DNA of 64,000 nt from JAAFIP01 sp043774625 (lineage in GTDB: Bacteria > Pseudomonadota > Gammaproteobacteria > Burkholderiales > Burkholderiaceae_C): the NCBI GenBank assembly GCA_043774625.1, contig JAYVTG010000007.1:1-64000 (forward strand). Direction: 5' to 3'. A program made the position numbers and the translations under genes. Below the pieces are notes generated by a model, which made no database searches, was not told the origin of the DNA, and saw only the letters and a program-made list of their open reading frames with translations. Positions 9,291-18,180 of this stretch are shown here, piece by piece; position 1 is the stretch's first letter, and each line of letters begins with the position of its first letter.

Positions 9291-10295
9291 GTGTTAAATA
9301 AAAAGTCAACTATCTACGATTTAGCTGAATTATCTTCCAGCTCTGCGGCTACGGTCAGTGCAGTGCTGAATGGAACGTGGAAAAAAAGGCGCATCAGTGT
9401 AGCTACTGCAGAACGGATTTTTCAATTTGCAAAAGAAACAGAATTTAGTGTGAATCGCCAGGCTAGTGGCTTGCGAAAGAGTCGTTCTGGCTTGATCGGG
9501 ATGATTATTCCCATGCATGACAATCGGTATTTCAGTTCTATGTCGCAAACTTTTGAGCAATTGGCGCGAGAAAGGCATTTGGTACCGATAGTAGTAAGCA
9601 CATTGCGCGACCCTAAGCTTGAAGTGGAAACCGTACGGACACTGATTTCGTATCAAATCGAATATTTATTGATTACAGGAGCTACCGACCCTGATGGTGT
9701 GAGTAAGTTATGCAAACAACACAACATATCCAATGTCAATGTAGACCTGCCGGGGGAAAAGGCGCCCTCTGTTATCAGTGACAACTATTGGGGTGCCTAT
9801 CAGCTAGTTAGAAAGATTATTGCAAACTCAAAGCCACAAGAAAACAAAGACAGAAATTGTTTGTATTTTATTGGTGGTGTAGCGACTGACCATGCAACTG
9901 GAAGACGAATTCAAGGCTTCTCAGATGCAGTTACCAAAGAGTTCGGTAGGTTTAAAAAGGTACAAATAAATACTTGTGGCTACGACGCAGAAAATGCAGA
10001 AACAGCGGTTAAGAACTTATATAAAAAATTAGGTGGACTGCCTCGGGGCCTATTCATTAACTCAACTATTGCCTTGGAAGGTGTCGTGAGATTTCTTAAT
10101 AATTTACCTAAAAAAGAATTGCTTGAATGTGCGATTGGCAGTTACGATTGGGATCCGTTTGCTGCGCATTTAAGTTTCCCTGTAACGATGGTACGACAAG
10201 ACGTAGCTGGCTTACTGAGAGAGGCATTCAAAATCATTGATAGCAGGGTTTTCAGCGAAGGGAAAATAGTGGAAATACGACCACACATAATGTGA
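9291..10295 (+). CDS. LacI-family transcriptional regulator of the sugar island
   Basis: The 334-residue protein has an N-terminal LacI helix-turn-helix (TIYDLAELSSSSAATVSAVLNG) and hinge helix, then a periplasmic-binding-protein-like effector domain (SGLIGMIIPMHDNRYFSSM near residue 60). No ATG fits. The GTG at 9291 gives the usual short lead before the DNA-binding domain, and a TTG at 9279 is the alternative; neither has a clear Shine-Dalgarno. The gene is convergent with the kinase gene and has the same low GC as the sugar operon, so it probably controls that operon through CG-centred palindromes upstream of 16896. A small GGAACA/TGTTCC hairpin lies at 10436-10450. Confidence 0.85.
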   Translation: MLNKKSTIYDLAELSSSSAATVSAVLNGTWKKRRISVATAERIFQFAKETEFSVNRQASGLRKSRSGLIGMIIPMHDNRYFSSMSQTFEQLARERHLVPIVVSTLRDPKLEVETVRTLISYQIEYLLITGATDPDGVSKLCKQHNISNVNVDLPGEKAPSVISDNYWGAYQLVRKIIANSKPQENKDRNCLYFIGGVATDHATGRRIQGFSDAVTKEFGRFKKVQINTCGYDAENAETAVKNLYKKLGGLPRGLFINSTIALEGVVRFLNNLPKKELLECAIGSYDWDPFAAHLSFPVTMVRQDVAGLLREAFKIIDSRVFSEGKIVEIRPHIM

Positions 10296-10496
10296 TTTGC
10301 TTTTACTTCGAGAGAAAAGGCAATCCGAAAAGTACCAAACTACACCTTTTCAAACAGCTCTTAGCTGGTACTAAAAACCTAACAAATAGATAAGTAAAGC
10401 TAGACTAATCCTGCCCTTCAGTCGCTAGCTAGCTAGGAACAGCATGTTCCCAGTTATATGAAATCTTTTTTGTGCAGCACGTACATTGAAACACTT

Positions 10497-12080
10497 TTAG
10501 CTCACAGGGTTTTTGAGTTTTTCAAATGTGGATTCTTGAGTTATCGAGCTACTGGGCTCGGTGCTGAAATGTTTTGAAGAAATCGCACCCAGGTCGTATA
10601 CGACATCGCGCGTCTTCTCATATAAACTCAAGTAGACCTCGAAAATAGCATCGTATTTTGGCTTGAGCTGCGCATTAGGTTCGACTATCCGACCTGAAGT
10701 AATCCAAGTGTCAATGTCTGAACGCTTAAGTGCTCCGATAGCACATCCAGCTAAAAAAGCGTCTCCGTAAGATGCACCAATCGTGACCTGGGGTATCTCT
10801 TGCGAGCAACCACAAATATCAGAAACAATCTGCGGCCATAAATCCGATTGCGCGCCGCCGCCCACGGCAACTACTCGCCTAATTTCTGCACCGCTTGACC
10901 CGAAAGCTTCCAAGTTGTGCCTGATACCGAATCCAACGCCTTCAAGCGTGGCTTTAAAAAGATGCTCACGTGTGTGCATCAAATCTAAGCCTGCGACTAC
11001 GCCGCGTGCGTGTGGATCAAGGATCGGAGTGCGTTCGCCGCTGAAATACGGTAAGACCAGTAAGCCATCGGCGCCTGCTGAAATTCCAATAGTGCTGGAA
11101 AACAACTCTTCGTATCCGTTGACATCAGATGTATCACGCGCGAGTTGATCTTTGAACCAACGCGTGAGACTACCAGTGGTGGCCATGCCCGCGGCTAAGT
11201 TGTACTGCCCAGAATATGCGCCCGCAGTCGTCCAAAGATTAGGTGCGGGTGTAGGCTTATTTTGGACTAGTATGAAAAACGTAGTGCTGCCATACATGAT
11301 CATGAGATCACCCGGCTGAGTGACACCAACACTAATGGCTTCGCTAAGCGCGTCTACAGTGCCAAAAGTCACGGGTGTACCAGCGTGTAAACCAGTTGCT
11401 GTCGCCGCTTCGTTAGTTATGTGCCCCGCGATTTCATCGCTCCATCCTAGCTTGGGTAGCATGGTCTGCACACCAAACTGCTGCACATAGTGGGCATCCC
11501 ATGCGGCCGTGTGCGGGTTGTACAGTGGCATGTAGTGACTGGCAGTGTGATGGTCAATACAGCTAATACCTGTTAAGCAGCGAACCAGAAAAGATGTTGC
11601 TGTACCAATACTGTGAGTTTTATCCCAAGTTTCAGGCTCATTTTTCTGAAGCCACCGGATTTTGGGCCCAACAGCCTGGCTGCTAAATGCCATGCGCGAA
11701 TGGCTAAAAATATGATCTCTGCCGTATTCTGCGTTGAGATCATGAACCTCTTGCGCTGCCCGCACATCTACGCCGTACAAAATCCCAGGCCTTAATGGAT
11801 TGCCCTGGGCATCCATGGGTAACAGACAAGGGCCTATTGCACTTATAGCGATACAGGCAACATCTCTACTGGCATAAATAGGCGAGCTAAATACCTCACT
11901 GCACAAGTGTTTTAAATCATGCCACCATACCTTTAGAGCATCGTGTTCCACGTGACCGACTACTGGGGTGCTGATGTCGTGCGCAACCACTGCGGTACGC
12001 AATATTTTTCCTGTGAAATCGGTAAGTACTGCTTTGCTGCTGTAGGTGCCGATATCAATGCCTAAAAGAAACTTTTTCAT
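10497..12080 (-). CDS. FGGY-family carbohydrate kinase
   Basis: The 527-residue protein has the actin-like ATPase fold of xylulokinase-type kinases: N-terminal phosphate-1 motif LLGIDIGTYSSKAVLTD, an FGGY-like central region (GTVDALSEAISVG), and a C-terminal VVAVGGGAQSDLWPQIVSDICG. The ATG at 12080 is chosen because the family motif starts four residues later; an upstream extension is unsupported. It is the last gene of the leftward ABC operon and presumably phosphorylates the imported sugar or polyol. The family includes xylulose, erythritol, glycerol and AI-2 (LsrK) kinases, so the substrate stays open. Confidence 0.88.
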   Translation of the reverse strand: MKKFLLGIDIGTYSSKAVLTDFTGKILRTAVVAHDISTPVVGHVEHDALKVWWHDLKHLCSEVFSSPIYASRDVACIAISAIGPCLLPMDAQGNPLRPGILYGVDVRAAQEVHDLNAEYGRDHIFSHSRMAFSSQAVGPKIRWLQKNEPETWDKTHSIGTATSFLVRCLTGISCIDHHTASHYMPLYNPHTAAWDAHYVQQFGVQTMLPKLGWSDEIAGHITNEAATATGLHAGTPVTFGTVDALSEAISVGVTQPGDLMIMYGSTTFFILVQNKPTPAPNLWTTAGAYSGQYNLAAGMATTGSLTRWFKDQLARDTSDVNGYEELFSSTIGISAGADGLLVLPYFSGERTPILDPHARGVVAGLDLMHTREHLFKATLEGVGFGIRHNLEAFGSSGAEIRRVVAVGGGAQSDLWPQIVSDICGCSQEIPQVTIGASYGDAFLAGCAIGALKRSDIDTWITSGRIVEPNAQLKPKYDAIFEVYLSLYEKTRDVVYDLGAISSKHFSTEPSSSITQESTFEKLKNPVS

Positions 12081-12108
12081 AAGATGCACGGTTTGGTAAT
12101 GCCTACGG

Positions 12109-13122
12109 TCATGCAGACCGCTTGATTGCAAAAATTGCGCCTGCAATCAAAATAAACGAACCGATGATGATTTTTTGTAACGTACTTGGTACGCCGGCCA
12201 AAATCAGTACGTTGTTAATCAAGGTAATTAAAATAACACCGAGCACTGTGCCCAGTACCGTGCCATTACCGCCAGTAATGCGCGCTCCGCCCAAAATAAC
12301 TGCAGCGATAACATCCAGCTCGGTGCCTACTAAATCAAAGGGGTTCGCCAAGCGCGTGCTTGATACATGCACCACTCCCGCGATACCGGCTAAAAGTCCC
12401 GCATAGCCAAAAATAAAAACATGAATAATGCGCAAGTTAAATCCCAAACGCGATGCAATTTGCAGACTGCCGCCAAGTGCGTAGACTGCTCGCCCCATTA
12501 AGGTGCGGTTCAGTAAAAACCAAGTTACCAGAGCAACTGCTACGAACACCAGCACTGACATAGGTAAAGTAGAAATAGCACCTTCCGCTGTGGGGTAGCG
12601 CGTAATCGCTAACCGACCAAACTCATCCATAGCATCAGGAATATTCATAAAAAAAGTAGCACCAATAAAGGTAAGCAAAAAGCCGCGATACAGGTATTGG
12701 GTGCCTATCGTGACAATTAGAGAAGAGGCATTTAGCGTGTGCACCAAGTACCCGTTCAACATGCCTAAAGTGGCACCAATCAGCGTACCACCTAGCAAAA
12801 CAAGAACGAACGGTGCTGTTGGCCACAACAACATCACCGCTTTAGTCATGGCATACATGGATAAAGCAGCAATCGCTGTGAATGAGACATCAATACCGCC
12901 AGCGGCAAGTACTATCAACACACCCATAGCAAAAATACCCACAACTGTGCAGGAGCGAAGCAGATCAAACAATGTAGACACTTGGAAAAAATTGGGGTTG
13001 ATAAGACCAACGGTAGCGACCGTAGCGACGATCAGCACTACAGTAAAAATCTCAGGGTGGCGAACTAAGAGCGGAAGGCTTGTAGTTTCAGTAATGACAG
13101 TAGTAGTTTTTAAATTAGTCAT
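12109..13122 (-). CDS. Sugar ABC transporter permease (RbsC-like), second permease
   Basis: The 337-residue protein has about nine to ten membrane segments and the RbsC/BPD_transp_2 signature (GGIDVSFTAIAALSMYA near the N-terminal third; ILGGARITGGNGTVLGTVLG near the C-terminus). The ATG at 13122 lies 8 nt after the ATPase stop, consistent with translational coupling; an upstream reading would overlap the ATPase tail. Together with the permease at 15913 it makes a heterodimeric channel, as in the Lsr (AI-2) and Rha (rhamnose) importers. Confidence 0.9.
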   Translation of the reverse strand: MTNLKTTTVITETTSLPLLVRHPEIFTVVLIVATVATVGLINPNFFQVSTLFDLLRSCTVVGIFAMGVLIVLAAGGIDVSFTAIAALSMYAMTKAVMLLWPTAPFVLVLLGGTLIGATLGMLNGYLVHTLNASSLIVTIGTQYLYRGFLLTFIGATFFMNIPDAMDEFGRLAITRYPTAEGAISTLPMSVLVFVAVALVTWFLLNRTLMGRAVYALGGSLQIASRLGFNLRIIHVFIFGYAGLLAGIAGVVHVSSTRLANPFDLVGTELDVIAAVILGGARITGGNGTVLGTVLGVILITLINNVLILAGVPSTLQKIIIGSFILIAGAIFAIKRSA

Positions 13123-13129
13123 GGGAAAA

Positions 13130-14686
13130 TCACTGTATGGGCAGATCGATGGAATCGCCAGCAAGCAATGCCTCGTGCAGACGTTCTTCGGTGAGGTTGG
13201 ATGCCTCGAACTCATGGCTCATGCTGCCTTTTTTCATCAGTAGTATGCGGTCGCAGTTTTGCAGTAGCTCGGGTAAATCGTCGCTTATTAGAATGACTGA
13301 TAAACCGTCTTGCGATAGTTGCTGAATAATTTTGTAAATCGTATCTTTAGAACCCACATCAACACCGACGGTGGGCCCATGCAAAATCAAAAGTTTGGGA
13401 TTAATAGTTAACCAACGGCCGATCAGCACACGCTGCTGGTTGCCTCCCGAGAGGCTTTGCACCGGGCGCTCTACATCAGGTGTCGCCACTTGCAGCTTGG
13501 CTATGGTTTGCTTTGCAAGCGCGACAGCCGCTTGGCTATCAAAAAAACCGAATCGATTTTTGAGCCGATGCAGTATTGCCGCCACTACGTTGTCGCGGAT
13601 GGGTTTGTCTAGAAATAAACCTTCATTCAGGCGATCCTCTGGCACATAACCGATACCCAGATTTATCGCATCACTGGGTGACTTCAATTGCACGTTTTCA
13701 CCATTTAAGAACATACTACCTTGCGTAGCAGGTGATATGCCCGCTATGGTCAAGGCCAGCTCGTTACGGCCAGAATCAAGCAAGCCGGTGATGCCGACTA
13801 TTTCTCCTCGGTGTAAATCAAAGCTCATGTTTTTGAAACTATTTTTTCGCCCCAAGTCAGTGACCCGAAGCATTACATCTGCTTGGGGTTTAGATGTGCG
13901 GTAGCGCTCTGCGCCCAAAGTCTTTCCCGTCATCAGGTGACTTAGCTGCGTCTTACTGTAGTCGGCGATGGGGCCTTGAGCGACTTTGGATCCATCACGC
14001 ATCACGATCACTTGTCCGCCCATCGCATAGCACTCATCAAGCTTATGGCTAACAAATAATACGGCAACATTGTCTGCGCGCATGGTCGAGACTACGGCGA
14101 CAAGACGGTCTACTTCGCGCTGCGTTAAGGCCGTGGTGGGCTCATCCATGATGACCAAGCGCGCTTTACTGGCAATTGCGCGGGCAATTGCAATTAGCTG
14201 CCGAGTGGCTATGGGCAGTAGCTCAACAGGCGTGGATATGAAATTAACATCAGAGGGAAGGTTCACCTTTTCAAGCGCACTACGGGTGGTGGCCAGCAAT
14301 TTTTCGCGGTCAAGCAATCGGGCTAATCGTCCACGACTGGCTACCAGTTGCTCTGTGAGACCAATATTCTCTGCAACGCTTAAATTGGGGATCAGCGATA
14401 AGTCTTGGTAGACCGTTTCAATGCCGTAAGCCAGTGCCTGTAAAGGTTTTAAGCCCGTGTGGGAACGGCCGTCAATCATCACCGTGCCTTCATCTTGCGG
14501 CTGTGCACCAGAAAGGATTTTGATTAATGTGCTTTTGCCGCAGCCGTTCTCGCCAAGCAAGTGGTAAATCTCGCCCGCCTCAATGGTGAGTGACACACCG
14601 CGTAGGGCGTGTACACCAGCAAAGCGTTTGTGCACCTGTGTTATTTCCAAGAAAGGTGGATTGGTTTTAGCAACAAACTTAGGCAT
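13130..14686 (-). CDS. Sugar ABC transporter ATP-binding protein, double-NBD (RbsA-like)
   Basis: At 518 residues it contains two fused nucleotide-binding domains. The first has Walker A GENGCGKST and Walker B LVIMDEPTTAL. The second has the degenerate P-loop GLLDSGRNELA and the signature LSGGNQQ, the pattern usual for carbohydrate uptake type 2 transporters. The start at 14686 has GAGG six bases upstream. It energises the two permeases and the receptor encoded in the same operon. Confidence 0.92.
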   Translation of the reverse strand: MPKFVAKTNPPFLEITQVHKRFAGVHALRGVSLTIEAGEIYHLLGENGCGKSTLIKILSGAQPQDEGTVMIDGRSHTGLKPLQALAYGIETVYQDLSLIPNLSVAENIGLTEQLVASRGRLARLLDREKLLATTRSALEKVNLPSDVNFISTPVELLPIATRQLIAIARAIASKARLVIMDEPTTALTQREVDRLVAVVSTMRADNVAVLFVSHKLDECYAMGGQVIVMRDGSKVAQGPIADYSKTQLSHLMTGKTLGAERYRTSKPQADVMLRVTDLGRKNSFKNMSFDLHRGEIVGITGLLDSGRNELALTIAGISPATQGSMFLNGENVQLKSPSDAINLGIGYVPEDRLNEGLFLDKPIRDNVVAAILHRLKNRFGFFDSQAAVALAKQTIAKLQVATPDVERPVQSLSGGNQQRVLIGRWLTINPKLLILHGPTVGVDVGSKDTIYKIIQQLSQDGLSVILISDDLPELLQNCDRILLMKKGSMSHEFEASNLTEERLHEALLAGDSIDLPIQ

Positions 14687-14775
14687 CGGCACCTCAGGAA
14701 AATCAACGGGACACAACATATTTTTATACGCAAAAGTAAATAAAATCTTTTGTGCAATCAAGAGCTTTACCATTT

Positions 14776-14804
14776 TGGGGTAGTGTCGGTGCTGCACTAC
14801 CCCA
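14776..14804 (-). terminator. Stem-loop between receptor and ATPase genes
   Basis: A perfect 10-bp stem TGGGGTAGTG / CACTACCCCA encloses a 9-nt loop, 25 bp after the receptor stop codon. No U-run follows on the minus strand. It more likely stabilises receptor mRNA or causes partial termination, giving the receptor excess typical of ABC uptake operons. This role is inference. Confidence 0.5.
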
Positions 14805-14828
14805 GATTGGATGTAACCCGTGTTCAGG

Positions 14829-15830
14829 TTAGAACGGGTACTGCTTGTAGTTGGACTTGTCCACGTCTACCCAAGCCTGACCTTTGATGACTACACCGTT
14901 ACCAGGGCCTTTAGTGACTGACACTTTGTTGTAGCCTTTGACACCTAAATCCATACCATCGGTCACTGTTTTGCCGTCGATATACATCTTGGCTACTTTG
15001 TTCATCACAATGCCTGCATCTTTTGGATCCCAGAAGGCAATACCTTTGATGGCACCGCTCTCAAGGAATTTTGCTGCGTCGTTGGGTAGACCTGTGCCAA
15101 AAACGCAGGTTTTAGCTTGCAAGCCTGCTTCATCGATAGCGCGGCCAATGCCTAGTACATCAAGCGAAGAAGAACCTTGGAAGCCCTTGATATCGGGGTG
15201 TTTGCGCAAAATCTCCTTGGCTTTTTCGTAAGCCTTGTTGGCATCGTTCGTAGACTCGTTTTTGGCATCTACCAAAACCATTTTGCTGTATTTTTTTGCT
15301 GAATTGGCTGCGCCAGCGTCGGCCCATTGCACATGGCTTTGGCTGCCTAATGAGCCTACAAATGAAGTCCACTTGCCAGACTTACCCATGCATTCTGCTA
15401 AACGGTCGTTAAGGCGGGCGCCGTATCCAGCGTTGTCAAACGCCTCAATATCGGCCATCGTGTTAACTTGGTTATCCGCCTCATGGGTAACGATTTTGAT
15501 ACCTCGCTCCATCGCTTTCTTCAGCACGGGCTCTAGTGCGCCCGGATCCATTGGCACGATAGCCAATGCATCTACGTTTTTCGCGATCAAATCTTCAATA
15601 ACTCGCAACTGTTGCGCTGCATCGGCTTGGCCTGGGCCAGTTTGCGATGTTTTCACACCAGGTGTCTTTTCACCGAACTCTTTGACGCCGACTTCCATAC
15701 GATTGAACCAATTGATGCCGGTAATTTTTACTACCGTGGTGATGGTTTGATCTTTACCCTGAGCAAACAGGGCGCCGAATGTGCAAGCTGCGATAGCAGC
15801 CAGTGCGGTTGCCCGCAATACTTTTTTCAT
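14829..15830 (-). CDS. Sugar ABC transporter substrate-binding protein (LsrB/RhaS-like)
   Basis: The 333-residue periplasmic receptor has a signal peptide (MKKVLRATALAAIAACTFGALFA) and a type I periplasmic-binding fold of the ribose/AI-2/rhamnose cluster (ALAIVPMDPGALEPVLKKAMERGI, GYGARLNDRLAECMG). Two in-frame ATGs exist. The second (15830) is preferred because AAAGGA abuts the first one but sits 6 nt before the second. The ligand is not predictable; LsrB and RhaS are the closest families I recognise. Confidence 0.88.
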   Translation of the reverse strand: MKKVLRATALAAIAACTFGALFAQGKDQTITTVVKITGINWFNRMEVGVKEFGEKTPGVKTSQTGPGQADAAQQLRVIEDLIAKNVDALAIVPMDPGALEPVLKKAMERGIKIVTHEADNQVNTMADIEAFDNAGYGARLNDRLAECMGKSGKWTSFVGSLGSQSHVQWADAGAANSAKKYSKMVLVDAKNESTNDANKAYEKAKEILRKHPDIKGFQGSSSLDVLGIGRAIDEAGLQAKTCVFGTGLPNDAAKFLESGAIKGIAFWDPKDAGIVMNKVAKMYIDGKTVTDGMDLGVKGYNKVSVTKGPGNGVVIKGQAWVDVDKSNYKQYPF

Positions 15831-15912
15831 TTTCATTCCTTTAGAAAACCCTTCGTTGAGAATCCACGCCGCAGGAAGGGGCTGCAGCGTGGTTGCGCCC
15901 TAGCGCAAACCT

Positions 15913-16896
15913 TTACCGTAAGCGATAGCTTGAAAAGTTAAATTTGGATGATGCTAGGAAAAGCAGCAGCAGCAACCCCCACGCGCAATCCTTGAAAAAA
16001 TTAGACAAATCCATTAAGTTAAAAGCGCTGCCTAATAACTGCAATGCGGTAGCAGAGAACAGTAGACAAATAGCGCGCCCATAACCTCCCTCGGGTTTGA
16101 TGCCCGCCATCACAGCGATTAAGATGGCAATCAATAAATATGAGCTTCCGTAGTCCCATTTGACGCTCGCTGTACGTGATGAAATGATGACTCCTGCCAA
16201 CGCGGCAAGTGCTCCACTGGCTGCATAGGTAGCAACCAGCATGCGCACTTGCGGAATTCCCGCATAAAAAGCTGCCTTTCGGTTAGTGCCCATCAAATAC
16301 AGTTGTGTGCCGAATGCGCTATGTTTCAAAAACCAGCTTAGACCTGTAATCACGACCATAAAGAGCCAAAATGAAATTGGAATACCCAGTACAGCGCTAT
16401 TGCCTATAGCCGATAGTGGCTCCACATAGCCCAAGCGCAGGGTGGAGCCGTTGGTTAGTGCTACAGCAATACCCGTAAACAACAATTGCGTCCCTAACGT
16501 TGCCAAGATGGGTGTTAGGCCAGCTTTTGCGATGAGTAACCCATTGGCTAGCCCACCCGCTGTGCCGCTGAATATTGCAATACCGGCAAATACAATTGTG
16601 TAAGCCACAGGATGAACGGCTGCACTGTAAAGAATTGGTGTCACCAGACCGGCGACGATACCCGCTAGGTTGGCCATGGCAGCACCTGACAAATCGATGC
16701 CGCCTTGACCAGAAACCATGGCCAACATAACTCCAATCGCTAGAAATCCGATTTCCGGGATTTGGCCTGCCATGGATTGCAGGTTGTATGCACTGATAAA
16801 TTGCCCATGGGACCATGCGGTCGCCAAAACCACAATCGCGGCGTTGACCATCACCAAAAAGATGAGTTGTTTATCTGTAGTTACATAGTTTTTCAT
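15913..16896 (-). CDS. Sugar ABC transporter permease (RbsC-like), first permease
   Basis: The 327-residue, strongly hydrophobic protein carries the same permease-family signature as its downstream partner (GQGGIDLSGAAMANLAGIVAGL). It is the first gene of the leftward sugar operon. The ATG at 16896 has an AGGA-type Shine-Dalgarno upstream. The sequence around this start codon was duplicated: a diverged copy of its first 14 codons lies at 17052-17093. Confidence 0.9.
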   Translation of the reverse strand: MKNYVTTDKQLIFLVMVNAAIVVLATAWSHGQFISAYNLQSMAGQIPEIGFLAIGVMLAMVSGQGGIDLSGAAMANLAGIVAGLVTPILYSAAVHPVAYTIVFAGIAIFSGTAGGLANGLLIAKAGLTPILATLGTQLLFTGIAVALTNGSTLRLGYVEPLSAIGNSAVLGIPISFWLFMVVITGLSWFLKHSAFGTQLYLMGTNRKAAFYAGIPQVRMLVATYAASGALAALAGVIISSRTASVKWDYGSSYLLIAILIAVMAGIKPEGGYGRAICLLFSATALQLLGSAFNLMDLSNFFKDCAWGLLLLLFLASSKFNFSSYRLR

Positions 16897-16942
16897 GAAC
16901 AAATTTCCTGATTTGCGCACAACTTAGTAGAAAAAATTCAAG

Positions 16943-16960
16943 TGCACAATCGATTGCGCA
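16943..16960. promoter_or_regulatory. LacI-type operator, proximal copy
   Basis: TGCACAATCGATTGCGCA is a palindrome with 8 of 9 pairs matching and the CG centre flanked by AAT/ATT that LacI-family proteins typically recognise. It lies about 47 bp upstream of the permease start codon and is presumably bound by the regulator encoded at 9291. Confidence 0.6.
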
Positions 16961-16986
16961 ACTGTATTGCTCTTTGATTATTTTTT

Positions 16987-17008
16987 GTATTAGTGTTTGT
17001 CCTAATAC
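16987..17008. promoter_or_regulatory. Dyad GTATTAG-N8-CTAATAC, proximal copy
   Basis: Perfect 7-bp inverted repeats are separated by TGTTTGTC, 90 bp upstream of the sugar operon. The same site with one altered arm (CGGATAC) recurs at 17190-17211 with identical spacing. The conserved dyad suggests binding by a second regulator or an activator; none is identified. Confidence 0.5.
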
Positions 17009-17051
17009 GATAAAAAATCACTTTCAACTGAAAAAACCTGTTGACCCTATT

Positions 17052-17093
17052 CAAAGAGATGAATTGCTTGTCTGTGGTTACAAAGTTCTTCAT
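17052..17093 (-). pseudogene. Remnant of the first 14 codons of the sugar permease gene
   Basis: Reading leftward from ATG at 17093 gives MKNFVTTDKQFISL, against MKNYVTTDKQLIFL at the start of the intact permease (16896). The similarity then fades. It is part of the duplicated control region and has no downstream open frame. Confidence 0.7.
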
Positions 17094-17145
17094 AGGCAAG
17101 GGTCGTCCATCAGATATGAGTTGCTGAAATGAAGATGGTTAAATA

Positions 17146-17163
17146 TTAGCAATCGTTTGCTAA
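17146..17163. promoter_or_regulatory. LacI-type operator, distal copy
   Basis: TTAGCAATCGTTTGCTAA is a palindrome with 8 of 9 pairs matching and a CG centre, located about 203 bp upstream of the proximal operator. Paired LacI-family operators at such distances can support DNA looping; whether that happens here is inference. Confidence 0.6.
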
Positions 17164-17189
17164 ACTGCCTCTCCTCGAATTTAATCCTA

Positions 17190-17211
17190 GTATTAGTGTT
17201 TATCCGGATAC
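17190..17211. promoter_or_regulatory. Dyad GTATTAG-N8-CGGATAC, distal copy
   Basis: Second copy of the 22-bp dyad seen at 16987, with the same 8-nt spacer length and TGTTTATC in place of TGTTTGTC. One arm has decayed to GTAT/ATAC pairing only. Confidence 0.45.
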
Positions 17212-17622
17212 GACTGAAAATTGCAATCAACGGTCAAACCCTGCACAACTTGCCACCGAGAGGGTGCGTCGACTTGAATACAGGCAAGCCACGTTGACAG
17301 CTCTGCACCGGTGCACTCAAACTATCACGACCCCAGTCGTCAATTTGATGGGCGACAACCTTCGGATTAAAAATTTCAGAACTGTCCGTAGAGACGGGGT
17401 AAGTCCAAACTGATAACACCGCCAGATCCACCCAAGCGGCCAATTGGGTTTGTGCAACCGAACGAGGATGCAGACGGCAAAGAGCGCGGGACTGGCGAGA
17501 AGGCGAAGAAAAAGTAGCTGTCCCCTCACATTTCACGCAAGCTAAAACCTTGTTCAGTTTCGTCGAGCCACTTCTTGTGCAAAAATCGGGGTTTCATACA
17601 GCCTAGTTAGGCCACACAAACG
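17212..17622. other. Gene-free stretch at the right edge of the sugar island
   Basis: About 410 bp without a gene I can support. A leftward open frame of 100 codons exists at 17234-17536, but it has no ribosome binding site and no recognisable family. GC content rises toward the level of the flanking chromosome, so this is a likely boundary zone of the accessory island. Confidence 0.45.
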
Positions 17623-17961
17623 ATGCACCATGCACTTTTCGTCTGTAGCCAAAACCGGCTCCGTAGCCCAACTGCTGAAGAGGTGTTCTCAAAACTTCCC
17701 GGGATCGAGTGCGCATCTGCTGGCACGGACGAGCAGGCCAACGTACCGCTTGATCCAGAACTCATCGAATGGGCTGACACGATCTACGTGATGGAAATTG
17801 CCCATCGGAATCGCATCAACAAGAAATTCAAAAAATACGTTGCGGGCAAGCGGATTGTTGTGCTTAACATTCCAGATGAATTCGAGTTCATGCAACCCGA
17901 ATTGGTCGCTATCCTTGAACGAAAAGCTGGCTCACTTTTGGCGCGTCATGTGCGCGGGTAG
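17623..17961 (+). CDS. Low-molecular-weight protein tyrosine phosphatase-like protein (COG4551 type)
   Basis: The 112-residue protein opens with LFVCSQNRLRSPTAEEVF, the CX5R phosphatase signature (Cys8, Arg14) followed by SPTAE. It continues with ASAGTDEQANVPLDPELIEWADTIYVME, an arrangement known from small predicted tyrosine phosphatases. It is shorter than canonical LMW-PTPs and lacks their usual DPY-type acid loop; PDEFEFMQPEL is the corresponding region. It stands alone between the sugar island and phage-like remnants. Target unknown. Confidence 0.8.
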   Translation: MHHALFVCSQNRLRSPTAEEVFSKLPGIECASAGTDEQANVPLDPELIEWADTIYVMEIAHRNRINKKFKKYVAGKRIVVLNIPDEFEFMQPELVAILERKAGSLLARHVRG

Positions 17962-17988
17962 GCTGCGGTAATCAGATCTTGGGCGTAT

Positions 17989-18180
17989 TTGGGCTATCCA
18001 GCCACAGAGGCAGCTCCAGACGCGGAATTGGAGGATTTATACGGAGTGGAGATCATGATGTTGGTGCTGTCCATCAAGCGCAATCTTGAACGCTTTCCGG
18101 CGGATTTCATGTTTCAGCTTTGGGCCGAGGAGTGGAAGTCTTTGAGATCACAGTTTGTGACCTCAAACGCTGATCTCTAA
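17989..18180 (+). pseudogene. ORF6N-domain fragment (phage antirepressor-like remnant)
   Basis: The readable segment LYGVEIMMLVLSIKRNLERFPADFMFQLWAEEW, ending with LRSQFVTSN, matches the middle of ORF6N domains, which are found in phage and mobile-element proteins. The start region is degenerate and the frame stops just where the conserved region should continue. The following 100 bp keep no recognisable domain. This marks an old mobile-element insertion. Confidence 0.7.

Larger units (their letters stand above)
16861..17230. repeat. Diverged tandem duplication of the sugar-operon control region
   Basis: Segment 16861-17040 and segment 17059-17230 align in order: permease start-codon region, CAATCG-centred palindrome, then the GTATTAGTGTTT dyad, ending in a CAAC..GAA/GTCAAACCTG-like tail. 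The distances from the GATGA motif to the dyad are 126 and 131 bp. Divergence is moderate, so the event is not recent. Confidence 0.65.

Noticed and set aside
17234..17536. 100-codon leftward frame that faintly resembles a decayed transposase segment
   Set aside because: The resemblance is only a few scattered residues; there is no DDE motif, inverted repeat or start signal. Not supportable as a gene or IS.
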